A DNA stretch of 64,000 nucleotides. It comes from Ailanthus altissimus. Its lineage: Eukaryota; Streptophyta; Magnoliopsida; Sapindales; Simaroubaceae. Both the position numbers and the translations under genes were made by a program. Of the stretch, positions 1 to 11,747 are shown piece after piece. Location: contig OX327695.1 in assembly GCA_946807835.1 (NCBI GenBank), positions 30,406,001 through 30,470,000 on the forward strand, in the 5' to 3' direction. A model generated the notes under the pieces. The model was given only the letters and a program-made list of their open reading frames with translations. It was not told the DNA's origin and ran no database searches. Each line of letters opens with the position of its first letter. Position 1 is the stretch's first letter.

Positions 1-2600
1 GTGGCAATGACTTCTTCTGGTGTCTAAAACACCATTTTTGTATACTCTTATGATTTTGAAATCATTAGTATGAGTTTAGCTTTCTTGCCTTGAATCACTT
101 TTATTGTTGGAAGGGAAAGGAAAAAGGAAAAGGGCATCTTTGTCCCTTGAATTTGGTTATTTTTTCAATTTTGTCTCTCTTGTTTTAAAATTGTTAAAAG
201 GGCAAATCGTAATTTAATAAGAAAATATTCATATATTATGATGCGTGTTAAATGATTATGAATTATTAAATAAATAAATAAATAAAACTCTACTATGAGC
301 TACCATCATCGCAACAAATATCTGGTGGTGTCCTGCCATTATTAATAACTGAATTTTGATGATAAAATGATTAAATTTATATTATTATAATCAATTTTTC
401 ATAATTTATATAATAGTGGGATTGTTTTTGACAAAAAAGATTAAGAGGTGATCAAATATGCAATAAGTGTTATTGGAGGTGGCGGCCATCGGTGATGCAC
501 GTTATCGCCGCTCTGTTTAACTTGCATTGTCGTTGTGTGGAGGAGGGCGATAGCTACGACAGATTTATCCAACAGTATTGACAGTGTAAGTCACCACTAC
601 TCTGTTTGATGTGCTTCGCTATTGTGCAGAGGACGATGGCCGCCATTGATGGTGCATGCCAAACGGAGTGATGATGACGTGCACCGTTGCCTCCCACGAT
701 TTTTATTTTATATTTGGTTATCTTTTAGTTTTTTTTTTTTATAAAAAAATGATCACACCATTATGTAGATTACGAAAAATAGAGTTCAATGATATAAATT
801 TTGGTTATTATTATTGTCGGAGTTTGGTAGACAACAGTGATGGGCAATCATCGAATATCTACATTGGTAAGTTTTTATTTTTTTATTTAATAATTTATTT
901 TTAAAAATATTAAAATTGAACTTATTCAAATGTGCTATGTGTTCAATTTTTTTTAATTAATAATTAATTATTTATTAACACGTAAAAACAGTATTAACAC
1001 TTAAACACATGTATATAACTATAAAAAATAAAACAAATATTATATTAAAATAATTATATTTTTATTAAATTTAACAGTAATTAATTAACGGAAAGGGATA
1101 AATAATAATTTAAAATTAAATAGATAAAATTAAATAAATGGCCAAGTTCTAGAGATAAGTATATCTTTTTCCCATTGTTAGAATTGATTTGTAGCTATTG
1201 GCTTGCATGTAAAACAGTGAAAGTTTTTGCCTGAATTGATGATCACTGTTCATTGTTCTTTTCCATGAATGTGAAATTTCAAACTTAAGTTTGAAATTTC
1301 TAAATTGGTACGAAACCTTGAGCAAGTAAATTGATAATGCGTTTGTTGACTTTATTGGAATTGGACCTTTCATATGGAATGTAATTTATGAATTTTCATG
1401 TATCAATCTCAAGATAACATTTAGTGTACGGTTGGGTTATGATCAGAGTCTTAAGAACTTTTGGTTGTTTTGGGTTATGGAACAGTGGAACATATTATAG
1501 TTATTGTGAAAAATATTTTCATAGATTGTGAGTTGATGTACTGCATAACCAAACGTGATGCGACCCAATCTGGGCCTACCTTGTTGTCCAAACCATTGTG
1601 GACTTGGTTGAATCTATTAGAAGCGTATTCTATTCTTTCCAAGTATTGGGCTTTAATGGGCCTCAAACTGTCCTGTTCTGCTTGAAGTGGGTCACATTGT
1701 GGGCTTGTCAGACATTGTATCCAATAACACCAAAGGTTCGGAGGGGACAATTCCCTTCCCATGACAAGAAACGTTCAATCTAGTTTTCTCAAATTTCTTG
1801 ATGGTATGTTAAAAATAAATAAAAATGTTAAGGGTCAAGTTCTTATGATTAACATTGGCCATATTTGACATGAAATGAAGCTCTTTCTCTCGGAAAAGGA
1901 AAAATAAATATAAGAAAGTAATATTTTCAACTCTTCCAAAGGGCCCGATATCAAATGAAGTTCTTTCTCTAAAAATAAATAAATAAATAAATATAAAAAA
2001 GTAGCATTTTCAACTCTTTCAAAGGGCGCGAGCTTATCTGCATTAACATAGAGTTTCCATTGTGATTATGTAAGTCAAAACCGGCTATTTTCCTCAACTT
2101 CATTGTTATTCTAGTCCATTAGCTGACTAAACTTTACTTCACGGCTTCATATGCATCAAGCACTAAATACAATGAGGGCTCTATTATGACCATGTGATCA
2201 ATGTCCCCCGTCAACAATTGTCCGTATGTAAAAATTAGCCATTCATGATGTTACTTTGGAGCCGTCCCCTCTGCAACCTGCAAGAGGGTTAAATACTCAG
2301 AAGAATGAATCCTTGCATCCCTTGCATCATCCCAAAAGGCTAATGATATTTTAATGTGTTGCTATAATTTAAATATAAGTTTCCTTATCTGCCATTGGTG
2401 ACAATATCTTACCCTTTGCCTAAGAAACCAAAACCAATTAAGAACACAAGTCTCTCTATGTTTGCCGACCTGACAGTGGCGGCGTATAATGTATTTGTGT
2501 GCATGTGCCAACATGGGCGGTGGGTCCTAGCCCCATAAATTGTGCCCCACTTCTCCAGACTAAAAACAAATCAAACATAAATGCAATAGCACATGATCCC
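1..2600. other. AT-rich intergenic DNA, no gene recognised
   Basis: No convincing gene was found here. Open frames in this stretch are short, lack recognisable domains and sit in low-complexity AT-rich sequence. A GC-richer patch at about 470-670 and another at 1560-1790 look like decayed repeat or LTR debris, but I cannot name them. The end of this stretch contains the upstream region of the thaumatin-like pseudogene. Confidence 0.5.
1861..2031. repeat. Imperfect tandem duplication, about 85 bp x 2
   Basis: Two adjacent units (about 1861-1947 and 1948-2031) share the landmarks AAATGAAG, TTCTTTCTCT, ATATTTTCAACTCTT or its variant, and CAAAGGGC. They differ mainly in the length of an AAAT run. 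This is a local duplication with no coding potential seen. Confidence 0.7.
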
Positions 2601-2617
2601 TATATCTCTCAAACTCT

Positions 2618-2629
2618 TTATATATAAGA
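2618..2629 (+). promoter_or_regulatory. Candidate TATA box of TLP1
   Basis: TTTATATATAAG lies about 110 bp upstream of the ATG at 2740, a reasonable TATA position for a plant gene with a short 5' leader. It is assigned by sequence and spacing only. Confidence 0.5.
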
Positions 2630-3154
2630 CGACATTGCTATAACCCCGCTACTAAACTTAGCAATCAAATAAAGGATCTTCTCTTAATCTTATATACACA
2701 AAGCTTCCACTTCTCTATTCTTGTTCAGTCAAATCTTCAATGGTTAGGATTCAAATTCCCATTCATTCTCTGTCTTCTCCAGTTCCTTTGTGGTAATACA
2801 CAAAATGTCTTTCATTTGCTTTTTAATTTTTAATTTATAATTGTATATAAGTCGGTTAAGATTTCATTTTATTAATTTTTAGGAACATTATCGTCAACTT
2901 TCACAATAACAAATAAGTGCATCTACACAGTATGGCCAGGCGTACTTTCAAACGCAGAATCGGACAGCTTTCTCCCACAGGCTTCTCATTAGAACCAGGA
3001 CAATCAACTTCAATCTCAGTCCCAACGTCTTGGTCAGGCCGTTTATGGGGTCGCACTTACTGCACTCAAGATTCCACAACTGGCAAATTCACTTGCCTAA
3101 CCGGTGACTGTGCCTCCGGCACTCTCGAATGCTCCGGAGGCAGTGCCGCCCCTC

Positions 3155-3159
3155 CTGCC
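3155..3159 (+). repeat. Target-site duplication, left copy (CTGCC)
   Basis: CTGCC immediately precedes the 5' LTR and is repeated exactly at 8276-8280 after the 3' LTR. Five bases is the usual Ty1/copia duplication length, so the pair fixes both element ends. Confidence 0.95.
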
Positions 3160-3507
3160 TGTTAGAGTAATAATGATCTGCTCAAGGCATGATGGTTTGA
3201 TCGTGTATAAAATAAATCAAGAGGAGCTGTTTCTGATATAAAGAGCTGAAAGTATACATGTAGCTGTAACAACTTTTCCTGCTTCTGTTAAAGTCTATTA
3301 TCAAGTTTGTTATAAGTTTTCGTGATTCTCAAATCTGTTGCCATCTGTAAATCCTGAGTTTATGATTAATACTCATGTATATAAAGCTGTAAAATGTAAT
3401 TCAGAATATAACAAAATAATATACAATTTCTTCCAGCAAACTTCTTTCTTTCTGTTCAGATTTTCCTTACAACTTTCTCACTAACCAAACACTCTTAAAC
3501 TCTTACA
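3160..3507 (+). repeat. 5' LTR of the copia element
   Basis: It starts TGTTAG and ends CTTACA, giving the expected TG...CA ends. It contains a TATA-like GTATATAAAG at about 3377-3386, about 120 bp before its end, a plausible core promoter for the element. Length is identical to the 3' LTR. Confidence 0.95.
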
Positions 3508-3519
3508 TGGTATCAGAGC
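3508..3519 (+). promoter_or_regulatory. Primer-binding site (initiator tRNA-Met)
   Basis: TGGTATCAGAGC directly follows the 5' LTR. It is complementary to the 3' end of plant initiator tRNA-Met, the standard copia primer for minus-strand DNA synthesis. Confidence 0.95.
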
Positions 3520-3523
3520 TGAA

Positions 3524-6500
3524 ATGGCTAACGCCGGCATCGTAAATATAAATCTGAACAACACTAATCCAAACAATAACACAACAACACTTTACTCATT
3601 TCCGTCAACAGTTAAGCTTACACGATCGAATTATGTCATATGAAAATAGACTCGAAGCTTTCATTAATAGAAGTAAGAAAGTTCCAGATGAAATCATCAA
3701 AGTTACAAATACTGATAAATCAGTAACAGAGATTGAGAATCCAGATTATGAATCTTGGATGCGTCAAGACCAGTTGCTATTAAGCTAGCTCTTCTCAACA
3801 GTTCACGATTCAATTCTAAGCTTGATAATTGATAGTACTACAACAAGGGAGTTATGGATCTTTGTGGAAAGGCAAGAGCAATATAGCTGAAACAACAGTT
3901 GTCAATGGTGAGTAAAGGTTCAACAACCATGTCTGACTATTTCCTAAAGATAAAGAATTTAGCTAATGAACTAGCAATTGCTAGTTGTCCATTAGAAGAT
4001 GAAGAATTTATTGAATATTTGATCTCAGGCTTAGGATCTGAATATGACTCTACTGTTGTGTTGATTGTTAGTAATATTGGTTCAATAAGTGTAAATGAAG
4101 CATATTCTATGCTCCTAACTCAAGAAACCAGGAACCTGCAAAATTCTGGTAATAAATATAGTAATCAGAATATTGCTGCCAATTATGCACAAAAAGAACA
4201 AAAGAAAGGTAATCAGAATTTAGGTTTTGATAACTATAGAGGCTTCAGGAGTGGTAATATTGTTGGAAATAACTTTGGTAATCAAGGAAGAGGAACTCAA
4301 CCTGAAAAAGGTGGAGGACAGCAGTTTGCAGGAGGAAGATACTTTGGAAGAAGAAATTTTTTTAAGATAATTTGTCAAATATGTGAGAGGCAAGGACATT
4401 CTGCCTCAAAATGCTACTATCGATTCTATAAGGATTACATGCCTAAAGAATCAACAGGCTCAAAATGCCTCAAAATACTAGCCATCATGCTTAAAGTTCT
4501 GGGAATGGTAGCGCTTTTAACTCAAGGCAAGTCAAGGCAGCTTATATTGCTTCACAACAACCACAAGAAGGAGTGGCTGATGATGGCTGGTATTTAGACT
4601 CAGGAGCAACCCATCACTTAACCAACAATGAGGCTAATTTGGAGAGCAAAGTAGAATACACAGGTACAGAACAACTATTGATTGGTAATGGCATTGGTTT
4701 AAAAATTAGGCTTATTGGTACTGCATGGATTAAATGTAATTCAGAGCATGATCTAAAACTCAAAGACCTTCTCTATGTGCCTTTGATTACTAAGAACTTA
4801 GTAAGTGTATCAAAACTTATACATGACAATAACATTTACCTTGAATTCCTCTCTGATGTTTGTTTTGTTAAGGATAAGAAAACAGGCCTTGTGTTGCTAA
4901 TGGGTACTGCTGTGAGAGGACTCTATAGGCTCATTCTAACACTGTCTTCATCAGTTGATCATTACTCTGTATCTGGTCCCTGTCAAAAATCCTTGTTAAA
5001 TAACCATCCAACCTCTATGTTGATAATATGGTCTTCTAATGCACTTTGTAAAATAAATAAAGATTAGTTTAGTGCACCTGATCTATGTCATTTCTGTTTA
5101 GCATCTTCAAACCCTTGTATAGCCTGCTTTCTTTCTTCAAAAGGTCAGGGCAAACTAGATTACAATCTATGGCATAGAAGACTTGGTCATCCAAGTCCAC
5201 ATGCTCTTAAACATGTAATGAACATTTGTAATTTTGCTCTTGACAAGAATAAAGATTACAAGCTTACATTTTGTGACTCCTGTCAAATTGGTAAACTTCA
5301 CAGACTGCATTTTCTTTGTACTGAGATCAAATCTAAGGCTCCATTGAATCTGTTGCATATGGATATCTGGGGACCATCATCAATACAAACCAGAGATGGC
5401 TTCAAATATTATCTGAGTATAGTTGATGACTATACTAGATACACTTGGCTCTTTCCAATTAAAGCAAAATCAGAAACCTTAGGTACATTCAAACTTTTCA
5501 AAGTTCAGGTTGAGAGATAGTTTGACAGAAAGATCAAATGCATTCAAATTGACTTAGGTAGTGAATTCAGAGTCTTTAAACAATTTGTTAATCTAGAAGG
5601 CATACAACTTAGACACTCTTGTCCCCATACACATCATCAAAATGGAGTTGTTGAGAGAAATCATAGACATGTTGTAGAAATAGTACTCACATTGCTGTCT
5701 CAAGCTGCAATGCCTTTACAGTTTTTGTGGGACTCGTTCTATATAGCTTCCTATCTTATTAACAGACTACCAACTACAATTCTCAACAACAAATCACCTT
5801 ATGAACTGATATTTGGTCATAAACCAGATTACTCTTTCCTTAAAGTATTCGGTTGTGCATATTTTCCATTCTTGAGACCTTATTATCCTAACAAACTGAA
5901 CTTTCATTTCGAGAAATGTATCTTCTTAGGTTATAGTCCTTCATATAATGGTTATAAATGCTTGCATTCATCTGGGAAAATATTTCTTGCTAGACATGTA
6001 ACATTCAATGAAACTAATTTTCCTTATGAAGAAATTTTTGGCTCAGAAAACCTGTCTTATCCCATTTCTGAATTTTCTGTCACCAACTCAATTTCAGTCA
6101 ATAATCCTTTTCAGTTCTTTACATTAAACCAGTCAAAGAGTTCTTCAGCAGGTGTACACTCAGCAGCAGCAGAGGATCATGAGTCTTCCTTGCATAACAT
6201 TTAGGTACAATCTTCTTCTCCACTAAATATTCACACATCACAATACACCTTACCACAAAGTTCTCACCACATATCTCATACAACTCACATCTCACAACAT
6301 CCTATGCATACCAGATCCAAGTCTGGTATACATAAACCAAAGGTCTTTTTCAATCAAAAGTGTAACACAGAACCAAAAATATCTGAACCCCACACAGTTC
6401 TGGAAGCCTTAAATGATAAGAAGTGGAACCAAGCCATGAAAGAAGAGTATTCAGCTTTGATGAATAATGGCACCTAGTCTCTAGTTCCAGCAGGTGAAGC

Positions 6501-7938
6501 CACTAAAGTTGTGAATAATAAGTGGGTATTTTGAGTTAAACACAATTCAGATGGCTCGGTCTCTAAGTGTAAAGCCAGATTAGTTGCAAAGGGCTTTTCT
6601 CAAACTCCTGGTATCGATTACTTAGAAACCTATAGTCTTGTGGTTAAAGCCACCACTATCAGAGTTGTATTGAGCTTGGCTGTAATGCATCACTGGCAAA
6701 TTAGGCAGATAGATATCAATAATGCCTTTTTGAATGGGCATTTAACAGAAGATGTATATATGAAACAACCTAAAGGGTTCATTGATCCCAAGTTCCCTAC
6801 ACATGTCTGCAAGCTTCATAAAGCTCTTTACGGTTTAAAACAAGCCCCTAGAGCTTGGTTTGATGCTCTTAAAAAGGCTTTGTTACAATGGGGATTTGTC
6901 AACTCTAAATTTGATTCATCTCTATTTTTCAAATCAATGCATGGTAAACTAATTCTTGTATTAGTCTATGTTGATAATATACTGGTTACAGGACCTGACA
7001 GCTCAATGTTAAAGAGTTTTATTACAAACTTACATTATGCTTTTGCATTAAAAGATTTGGGATATTTCAATTACTTCTTAGGCATCAAAGTTACTCCAAC
7101 CAAGAAGGGGTTGCATCTATCACAAGGCAAGTACATTCAGGACATCCTAACCAAAGCTAATATGGCTAATTGTAAAGGTTGTGATACTCCTTGTAGTCCT
7201 GGCCAGAAGTTGCTTACTGCCGATGCAAAACTATTTGATGATCCCACACTTTATAGGAGTATTGTCGGGGTATTACAGTATGCTACTCTTACCAGACCAG
7301 AACTGTCCTTTGCTGTTCACAAGCTTAGTCAGTTCCTGTCCGCTCTCACAATTAGCCATTGAAAAGCATGTAAACGGGTGTTGAGATATCTTCAAGCTAC
7401 ACTACATTATGGTCTTGAATTTGTGCACACAAGAGACCATTGCTTGACAGGTTACAGTGATACTGATTGGGGTAATGATCCAATTGATCAAAAATCCATC
7501 GGGGGTTTCTGCATCTATCTTGGTGATAACTTGATTTCTTGGTCTTCTAAGAAACAAAATGTAGTGTCCCGGTCCAGTACAGAAGCAGAGTATAGGGCTC
7601 TAGCTACTGCTTGCTCAGAAATTATTTGGTTATCCTCTCTTCTTCAAGAACTTTACTTACCTTCCTCTAGAGTACCAGTTCTTTGGTGCAATAATCAAAG
7701 TGCCTTGGCTCTTGCTAGCAATCCAGTTTTTCACTCTCGCACTGAGCATATGGAATTGGACGTTCACTTCATTCGAGATCACATTGCTAACAAACAATTG
7801 GAGGTACGATTTGTTCCCAGTTCTGACCAAATAATAGATGTTCTCACCAAGCCGCTGCCTTTTTCTAAATTTGCATATTACCGATCCAAGCTTCAGGTGT
7901 TATCACAACCTTCAGCTTGCAGGGGGATATTGAAGTAA
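3524..7938 (+). pseudogene. copia gag-pol polyprotein, interrupted by stops
   Basis: Reading begins at ATG 3524, 16 bp after the LTR. Visible segments in order: gag with a CCHC zinc knuckle (CQICERQGHSASKC, about 4375-4416); aspartic protease with the DSGA motif (about 4590-4620); integrase with an HHCC-like zinc region and the core beginning HMDIWGP (about 5160-6050); reverse transcriptase with DINNAFLNG and YGLKQAPRAW (about 6400-7350); RNase H with STEAEYRAL and DVLTKPLP (7378-7938). The polymerase motif reads YVDN where copia normally has YVDD. In-frame stops include TGA 3641, TAG 5518, TAG 6475, TGA 6532 and TGA 7360. Most replace a tryptophan, arginine or glutamine codon by a C-to-T or G-to-A change. 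The final stop lies inside the 3' LTR. Confidence 0.95.
7919..7927 (+). promoter_or_regulatory. Polypurine tract
   Basis: GCAGGGGGA sits immediately upstream of the 3' LTR, where plus-strand synthesis primes in LTR retrotransposons. Its position agrees with the LTR alignment, although the following LTR starts TA instead of TG. Confidence 0.85.
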
Positions 7939-8275
7939 TGATGATCTGCTCAAGGCATGATGGTTTGATCATGTATAAAAGAAATCAAGAGGAGCTGTTT
8001 TTGATATAAAGAGCTAAAAGTATACATATAGTTGTAACAACTTTTCCCGCTTTTGTTAAAATCTGTTATCAAGTTTGTTATAGGTTTTCGTGATTCTCGG
8101 ATCTGTTGCCATCTGTAAATCCTGAGTTTATGATTAATACTCATGTATATAAAATTATAAAATGTAATTCAGAATATAACAAAATAATATACAAATTCTT
8201 CCAGCAAACTTCTCTATCTGTGTTTAGATTTTCCTTACAACTTTCTCATTAATCAAACACTCTTAAACTCTTACA
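7928..8275 (+). repeat. 3' LTR of the copia element
   Basis: It pairs with the 5' LTR over all 348 positions and ends CTTACA, followed by the CTGCC duplication. Its first dinucleotide is TA rather than TG, a G-to-A change. The 3' LTR carries the A or T state at most transition differences, consistent with methylcytosine deamination. Confidence 0.95.
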
Positions 8276-8280
8276 CTGCC
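8276..8280 (+). repeat. Target-site duplication, right copy (CTGCC)
   Basis: An exact repeat of 3155-3159. After it TLP1 exon 2 continues with ACT CTA GCT GAA TTC. Confidence 0.95.
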
Positions 8281-9269
8281 ACTCTAGCTGAATTCACATT
8301 AAAAGGCGCAGGGGGGCTTGATTTTTACGATGTTAGTCTTGTTGATGGTTACAATCTGCCCATGCTCGTTGCCCCCAAGACCAAACTGGCAGCAACTGCA
8401 CTGTTGCAGATGTGTTGTTGACTTAAACAATGCCTGCCCTTCGGAGCTTAAGGTTACTGAAGGTGCAATTAACGAGGACGTGGCTTGTAAAAGCGCCTGT
8501 GAGGCATTCGGTGATCCTCAGTATTGCAGCAGCGGAGCTTATGCCACCCCTGACACTTGTAAGCCAAGTTCTTATTCTCAGTTTTTTAAAAATGCTTGTC
8601 CCAGAGCTTACAGCTACGCCTATGATGATGGCACCAGCACCTTCACCTGCGCCGGCGCCGATTACGTTATTACTTTCTGCCCTGGCCCTGCTACCAGGTA
8701 ATTAATTAATTATTTACATCATTTTTATAACTAGTTACGTTGAATTTTGTGATCATTTTGATTTGATTTTTTGTTACAGAAAAACACAGCTGTAATAGGC
8801 GGTTTTGTAAAATTGTAGCCAACCGAGATTGGATCTTCATGTCAAATATTTGCCAAAATTTGATAAAAGCGTTTGTTTCCTTACCGAGTCGGTTGCCCTT
8901 TAGATGGGGGACCGGGGACCAATTTTTTTTTATAATATAAATATATGTTCTCTGATATGCTTGGCACGTTTTATATTATAATAGTTTTCATGTGTTAGTG
9001 ATTTATAAAACCAGCATGCTTCATGCTGGATTTTGCTAATTGTTCATACCTATGCTTACTTTATGTTCTATTATTCATATCACAATTCACAAAATAGATT
9101 TTAATATATGCTGATGATTGTGATGTGTGGATGCAGTCTGAAGTCCACAAATGGGCAACTTCCCGTAGCCGCCCATGTATCGGCCAGCTCTCGACTCACG
9201 ACACCGACTTTCATAGGCATTGCCGTCATCGTTTTAGCAACAACTTGGTGGTTGTGTCAGTTTCATTGA

Positions 9270-9813
9270 ACCTGCCAAGCTACTAGCAAACATTACTAGT
9301 ATCCAGGGAAGTGTCACCGAGCCACTTGCTTGTTTGTTGCTTCCCATTTGACATAATGGAATCCCTCACGTCTTAGACCCACCAAGTGGGTCCTTTACAA
9401 AGTTTGCGGATGCTGCAAATTGCCACAAATTTGGACGGCACAGCTCAGGCCCACTTGGTCAACTTGCTTGTACACTATCCCTGCATCAAGCTCTTGGTTC
9501 TCATTTCTTCATCTCTCTTTTTCAACTCTCGAAAAAAAAATGAGAGCAAAATATTTGGAATTCTTAATTGAATTATCAGGCGATACGTAGGAAGAATACA
9601 AGCGGTAGCATGCATCAGCAGTCGGCATATTCTTGATTTACAGACGAGAAACCATGACTCGAGTGATGCTGGCATAATGAAGTTTGCTTTTTAACTTTAG
9701 ATTATTTTCTATTTGCAATATTAAAAATAGAAAAAATTATGAATTGGAATTATGAATTGGATTACAAATCTCTTCTGCAACCGTCGCCTAATTTGCCAAT
9801 GAGAAATTATTTT
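9270..9813. other. Intergenic, TLP1 3' flank
   Basis: This holds the downstream flank of TLP1 exon 3 and about 540 bp without a recognisable gene or repeat. Short open frames here have no family resemblance. Confidence 0.5.
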
Positions 9814-10789
9814 TGTTAGAAATTAGTGATTCAATAATTTTGTATGAGTAAGAATTAAAATAAATACTGAGAGGATAGTCATTATGAAGTTAAGTACGCA
9901 TTGAGTATACAAGGGAGGAGTAAAACGAAAAAAAAAAGAATTAGTACTGTTTATACAGCGGCACTATTGCACATGGGGGTACTGTTCATGACAGTACTGT
10001 TTACGCGCAGTACTGTTCACACATGGAGTACTGTTTACGCGGTTACTATTCACACGACAACTTTAGGATATTTCTTATTTTTGCTCAATTAACTTCTTTA
10101 AGTGAGATTAGGACTCTTACAAGTAAGGACTCTTATTTCAATTAAGTTTAGGGTTTCTAAAGATGTTTTATTCACTATATAAACCTTTCTAAACACAAGA
10201 GAAAAATAAGCATCTAAAGTTTTAAGATGTAACCATAAGAGAGAATAGAGGAGTTAGGTAGGCACTAAGTGCGTGGTGCACTAGGGTGTAACCTTTGAGG
10301 AATATTTTTTTTTTAGGTTCTTTGAGTGAATAAAAGAGAAACACCATAGATCCTTTTGGCTTAGATGCTCGGGCTATTCTTGTATTTCTTACAAAAATCT
10401 CTTATGATGAGATACTAAGAGGTCTGAGAGAGTCCTAGTGATCAAGGGTAGATACTTAGAGGTCTCTATGGGAGATACTAAGAGGTCTTGTGGGATCATT
10501 AATGATGTAAGAAGATACTTAGTGATCTATATCAATAATAAGAAACTGGATCATGGATCCTCCGTGGACATAGGCAATTTTGGGCCGAACTACGTATATC
10601 GTGTGTCTTGTTGATTGGTTTGTTTTCTTTATCTTTATTGGTGTGTTAATCTTATGTGTTCTTACTTATGGTGTGAGTTATGGTTTTTCGCTGAACATAG
10701 AATAAAAGGAGTATCAAAGTTGTGGCTTAGTTGATGCCATAAGGATGTCAAATTAAAGTACATAGCTTGATATCCGCAACAATTTCACA
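9814..10789 (+). mobile_element. Solo LTR-like block, family L1 copy 1
   Basis: This 976-bp block starts TGTTAGAAATTAGTGATT and ends CAATTTCACA. It shares its start, its end and the internal landmarks CACTAAGTGC, GCACTAGGGTG or GCGCTAGGGTG, and CCGTGGACATAGGCAATT with the block at 18,714-19,661. Such a TG...CA block with a CCGTGGAC tail is typical of plant copia LTRs. No internal coding region or second LTR is seen, hence solo LTR. The flanking 5-mers do not match well. An inner stretch (about 9945-10060) repeats the motif TACTGTTCA or TACTGTTTA several times. Confidence 0.65.
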
Positions 10790-11747
10790 TTTCTTTTTTC
10801 CTTAGTATATGTTCTTATTGTTGTCATATGTTGATGATAGTTGCATGGTTGTTTTAATTATTAATAATCATTAGCATAACTGTGTGGATCTTGCCGCCAT
10901 CAGAATAATTACTTTTTGAGTATTGGGTTTATTGTAGTTATTAAATGGTTGAATTCAATCGAGCATATTATCTTTATTTTGTGGCCATCTTTAGACGTTT
11001 TATTCAGTGCAGAATAATTTTAATATTGAAACATTTTATCAAATATATAAAGGTAAAATGCCAGTTCTGATTTTGAAAATATTAAATTATATTTTTTGTT
11101 ATTTTTTTCTAAAAAATAATAATTTATAAATTTAAAAACATATAATTAAGTATTTTTAAGTAATGAAAAATGTCTCGCTTCTTTAGTTACCTATTTACTT
11201 GTAAGTTATTGAATGCTTTAATTGTCATTTTTTAATGTATTTATATTTAAAAATAAATTTACAAATAAATATTATTATTTAATAAATAATTTATTGAATA
11301 AACTGCGATCACAAATTTAATGTCAAGCACTGCAAATATCTTAAGTAAACATCACTTAATAGATTTTATATTGTAAATATATGTTCCTACAACTCATGAA
11401 ATTATATATCAAAGTTATCAAGATTTTAATCGTTTATATGAATTTCACTCCATGATAACTCAAAAGATATAATACACGAATATAAGTTTATAATTACTTA
11501 TTTAGAATTAAGGTCAATCAACCTTATTAAAGTTTTTGTAAATTAATATTAACAACATTTAGCTAATTAGATCAAAATTCATAATAATCTCATTTAATGT
11601 ATTATATACACTAATTTTTCTATTTCAAGTCTCTACTTCAATGATTAGGTAAATCATCTATTATAAGAAACAAATATATATATATATATATATATATAAC
11701 CTTACATAATAAAATGCGTTTTTCATTAATAATTGTGAACAAAATTT
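10790..11747. other. AT-rich stretch with a TA microsatellite
   Basis: No gene is seen. A perfect TA dinucleotide run lies at about 11,680-11,697. The rest is very AT-rich with frequent stops in all frames. Confidence 0.6.

Larger units (their letters stand above)
3160..8275 (+). mobile_element. Full-length Ty1/copia LTR retrotransposon, inactivated
   Basis: A 5,116-bp element with two 348-bp LTRs, a tRNA-Met primer site after the left LTR, a polypurine tract before the right LTR and the domain order gag, protease, integrase, reverse transcriptase, RNase H (copia order). It inserted into exon 2 of TLP1 in the same orientation as the gene. My hand alignment of the LTRs finds about 28 mismatches in 348 positions with no indels (about 8%), mostly transitions, so the insertion is not recent. 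The internal region carries several stop codons, so the copy cannot move by itself. Confidence 0.97.
2740..9269 (+). pseudogene. Thaumatin-like protein pseudogene (TLP1), split by a copia element
   Basis: This is a thaumatin-like (PR-5 family) gene of the three-exon, C-terminally anchored type. Exon 1 (2740-2792) encodes a signal-peptide-like stretch. Intron 1 is 2793-2882. Exon 2 runs 2883-3159 and resumes at 8281-8697. Intron 2 is 8698-9136. Exon 3 (9137-9269) encodes a short tail ending in a hydrophobic segment and TGA. Family signs are NKC near the start of exon 2, SGRLWGRTYC, the LAEFTL and [12 protein letters not shown] motifs, and FCPG at the end. Exon 2 is cut by a copia element with a CTGCC duplication; without it PPA and TLAEFTL are directly in frame. 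The gene is also broken elsewhere. The ATG is out of frame with the signal segment. The N-terminal part (frame 2) shifts to frame 1 near 2960-2985. Two more shifts lie at about 8365-8410. One conserved cysteine is serine (QYCSSGAY instead of CCSGAY). Coding for a working protein is very unlikely. TLP2 at 47 kb is the intact paralogue. Confidence 0.9.

Noticed and set aside
480..660. Possible 115-bp duplicated GC-richer segment
   Set aside because: Similarity between the two halves (CTCTGTTTRA..TTG) is too weak to separate from chance by eye.
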